A DNA stretch of 5,317 nt from Acidobacteriota bacterium (lineage in GTDB: Bacteria > Acidobacteriota > HRBIN11), in NCBI GenBank assembly GCA_025061865.1, contig JANXAA010000177.1:1-5317 (forward strand). The letters are read 5' to 3'. Numbering within the stretch: the stretch's first letter is position 1; the number at the start of each line of letters is the position of its first letter. A model generated the notes under the pieces. It ran no database searches. It was not told the DNA's origin and saw only the letters and a list, made by a program, of their open reading frames with translations. Positions 4,110 through 5,317 of the stretch are shown here, in pieces. The position numbers were made by a program, and so were the translations under genes.

Positions 4110-5317
4110 ATGACACTCGGGAAAATCTTTCAACAAGGAGCCTTCGGGACGACGACCCCCAAGGAAGCTGGCGGGCCCGCCTATCGCTATGGGTCGCCCT
4201 GGGTCGTAAAGTGGGTCCTATTATGGCTTTTGGGATGGGGCTTGGTCCAGACCCCTCTCCTCTGGGCCCAAGAGGATTCCACCCCCGAGACCCTACCGGC
4301 CTCGCAGGAAACCCCAGCCGACGACCCGTCGCCCTTAAAGGACCTCCAGTGGAATGGCCATGTCACCGTCTCCTACAACTATAACTTTAACAGTCACGTC
4401 AATACCTTCCGGGTCTTCGATGAGAGCGCCCGGCAGGTGACTCTCCATCAGGCCGAGTTCTGGTTCGAGAAGCCGTCCAGTACCGAATCGCCCCTCGGCT
4501 TCGGGGTCGACGTGGTCCTCGGATTCGACGCCAAGAAGATCCATGCGGCCGGCCTCGGGAGCGCCGAAGACATCTTCGACCTCACCCAGGCGTACATCAC
4601 CTATAAAGCTCCCCTTGGAGCGGGCCTCGACCTGAAGGTCGGCAAGTTCGTGACCCTCCACGGGGCCGAGGTCATCCGCCGGCCCGGGAATTTCCATGTC
4701 TCCCGTTCGATTCTGTTCGGTTATGCCATCCCGTTCACCCATACGGGCCTGATGGTGACCTACTCCTTCAGCGACCGGTTCACCGCCACCCTGGGCGTCG
4801 TCAACGGCTGGGACAATGTCACGGACAACAACACCGGCAAGTCCCTTCACGGTATGGTCACGGTCCTGCCCCTCCAGGACTTGACCCTCACCGTCAGTGG
4901 TACGTGGGGACCCGAGCAGACGAACACGAACGGACCCAAGCGGAGCCTGATCGACGTCGTCGCCACCTACAAACCGGCCCCGTCCCTGACCCTGATCCTG
5001 AATTTCGACTACGGCGTCGAGGCGGCCGCCGTCTCAGACGAGACGGGCGGGTCGAAGACGGCCCGATGGTACGGAGCGGCGGGCTACGTCTTCTACGACC
5101 TCGACGACCGATGGTCCGTGGGCCTGCGAGGCGAGTTCTTCATCGACCGGCAGGGTTTCCGTCTGGGATGGACCGACCCCTGGACCGGCCTCCCGGCCCG
5201 ATGCGACCTGTGGGAGCTGACCGGGACGGTCCGCTACAAGGTCGTCGACCGCCTCCTGGCCAGCCTGGAGTACCGTCACGACTTCGCCCACCAACCGGTC
5301 TTCGACGGCGGGCCCGA
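4110..5317 (+). CDS. Outer-membrane beta-barrel porin, BBP2/OmpL-like, 3' end outside the window
   Basis: 402 residues are visible and the frame is still open at the window edge. A hydrophobic stretch WVLLWLLGWGLVQTPLLWA (35-53) with K34 before it is a likely signal peptide, probably cut after A53 (LWA/QED). A Pro/Glu/Ser-rich linker (55-77) follows. From about 80 the sequence shows alternating beta-strand patterns typical of a barrel: NGHVTVSYNYNF, QAEFWFEKP, GFGVDVVLGFD, then FDLTQAYITYKAPLG (156-170), LKVGKFVTLHGAEVI (175-189), SRSILFGYAIPFTHTGL (198-214) and GVVNGWDN (229-236). That order is characteristic of putative beta-barrel porin-2 proteins. Several more amphipathic strands follow to the end. 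The family is thought to form diffusion channels in the outer membrane; the solute is unknown. About 31 residues precede the hydrophobic core, long for a signal peptide, but no in-frame alternative start with a ribosome binding site is seen. Expression may depend on the long structured leader upstream. Confidence 0.88.
   Translation, partial: MTLGKIFQQGAFGTTTPKEAGGPAYRYGSPWVVKWVLLWLLGWGLVQTPLLWAQEDSTPETLPASQETPADDPSPLKDLQWNGHVTVSYNYNFNSHVNTFRVFDESARQVTLHQAEFWFEKPSSTESPLGFGVDVVLGFDAKKIHAAGLGSAEDIFDLTQAYITYKAPLGAGLDLKVGKFVTLHGAEVIRRPGNFHVSRSILFGYAIPFTHTGLMVTYSFSDRFTATLGVVNGWDNVTDNNTGKSLHGMVTVLPLQDLTLTVSGTWGPEQTNTNGPKRSLIDVVATYKPAPSLTLILNFDYGVEAAAVSDETGGSKTARWYGAAGYVFYDLDDRWSVGLRGEFFIDRQGFRLGWTDPWTGLPARCDLWELTGTVRYKVVDRLLASLEYRHDFAHQPVFDGGP

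Noticed and set aside
3892..4113. 73-residue open frame with a TTG start whose stop overlaps the porin ATG
   Set aside because: The overlap looks like coupling, but the start is TTG without a ribosome binding site and the composition is not protein-like.
4335..4850. 171-residue open frame on the - strand within the porin gene
   Set aside because: It lies antisense to a clearly coding beta-barrel frame; long antisense frames are expected in GC-rich genes. The same holds for the frame at 5034-5294.

Overview
The window (5,317 bases, GC-rich) holds four protein genes and one 906-base gene-free stretch. It looks chromosomal, from a Gram-negative (diderm) bacterium: one gene encodes an outer-membrane beta-barrel porin with a signal sequence, another a housekeeping fatty-acid enzyme (FabI), and the start sites carry strong AGGAGG-type ribosome binding sites. 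I cannot name the phylum. The protein styles would fit a GC-rich environmental or thermophilic lineage, but that is a guess.

Layout. 1-504 (+): a small protein with a charged helical N-terminus and a PD-(D/E)XK nuclease-like fold; its first base is the window edge, so it may start further upstream. 504-1274 (+): fabI, enoyl-ACP reductase, overlapping the first gene by one base (TGATG), so the two are probably co-translated. 1275-1316: short convergent gap with a hairpin that also covers the stop codon of the opposing gene. 1317-3203 (-): a 628-residue multi-pass membrane glycosyltransferase of the GT-C type with a C-terminal beta-rich domain. 3204-4109: no convincing protein gene. 4110 to the window end (+): a porin of the BBP2/OmpL-like type, cut by the window edge after 402 residues.

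The intergenic stretch is the most interesting part. It starts, on the glycosyltransferase side, with an AT-rich compound tandem repeat directly upstream of the GTG start. It then has a very good sigma70-type promoter on the + strand (TTGACA, 17 bases, TAGGAT; 3408-3436). The porin start lies about 670 bases downstream of it. The first 80 transcribed bases would form three back-to-back hairpins followed by five Ts, which suggests a small RNA or an attenuated leader. Beyond that, at least seven more stems follow up to the porin ribosome binding site. Two segments can pair in mutually exclusive ways. The G-T pairs in the stems favour the + strand as the RNA strand. I match it to no RNA family I know.

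The genes do not form one pathway. FabI makes fatty acids for the envelope, the GT-C enzyme probably glycosylates something on the outer face of the inner membrane, and the porin sits in the outer membrane, so three of four genes relate to the cell envelope. The nuclease-like protein is the odd partner.
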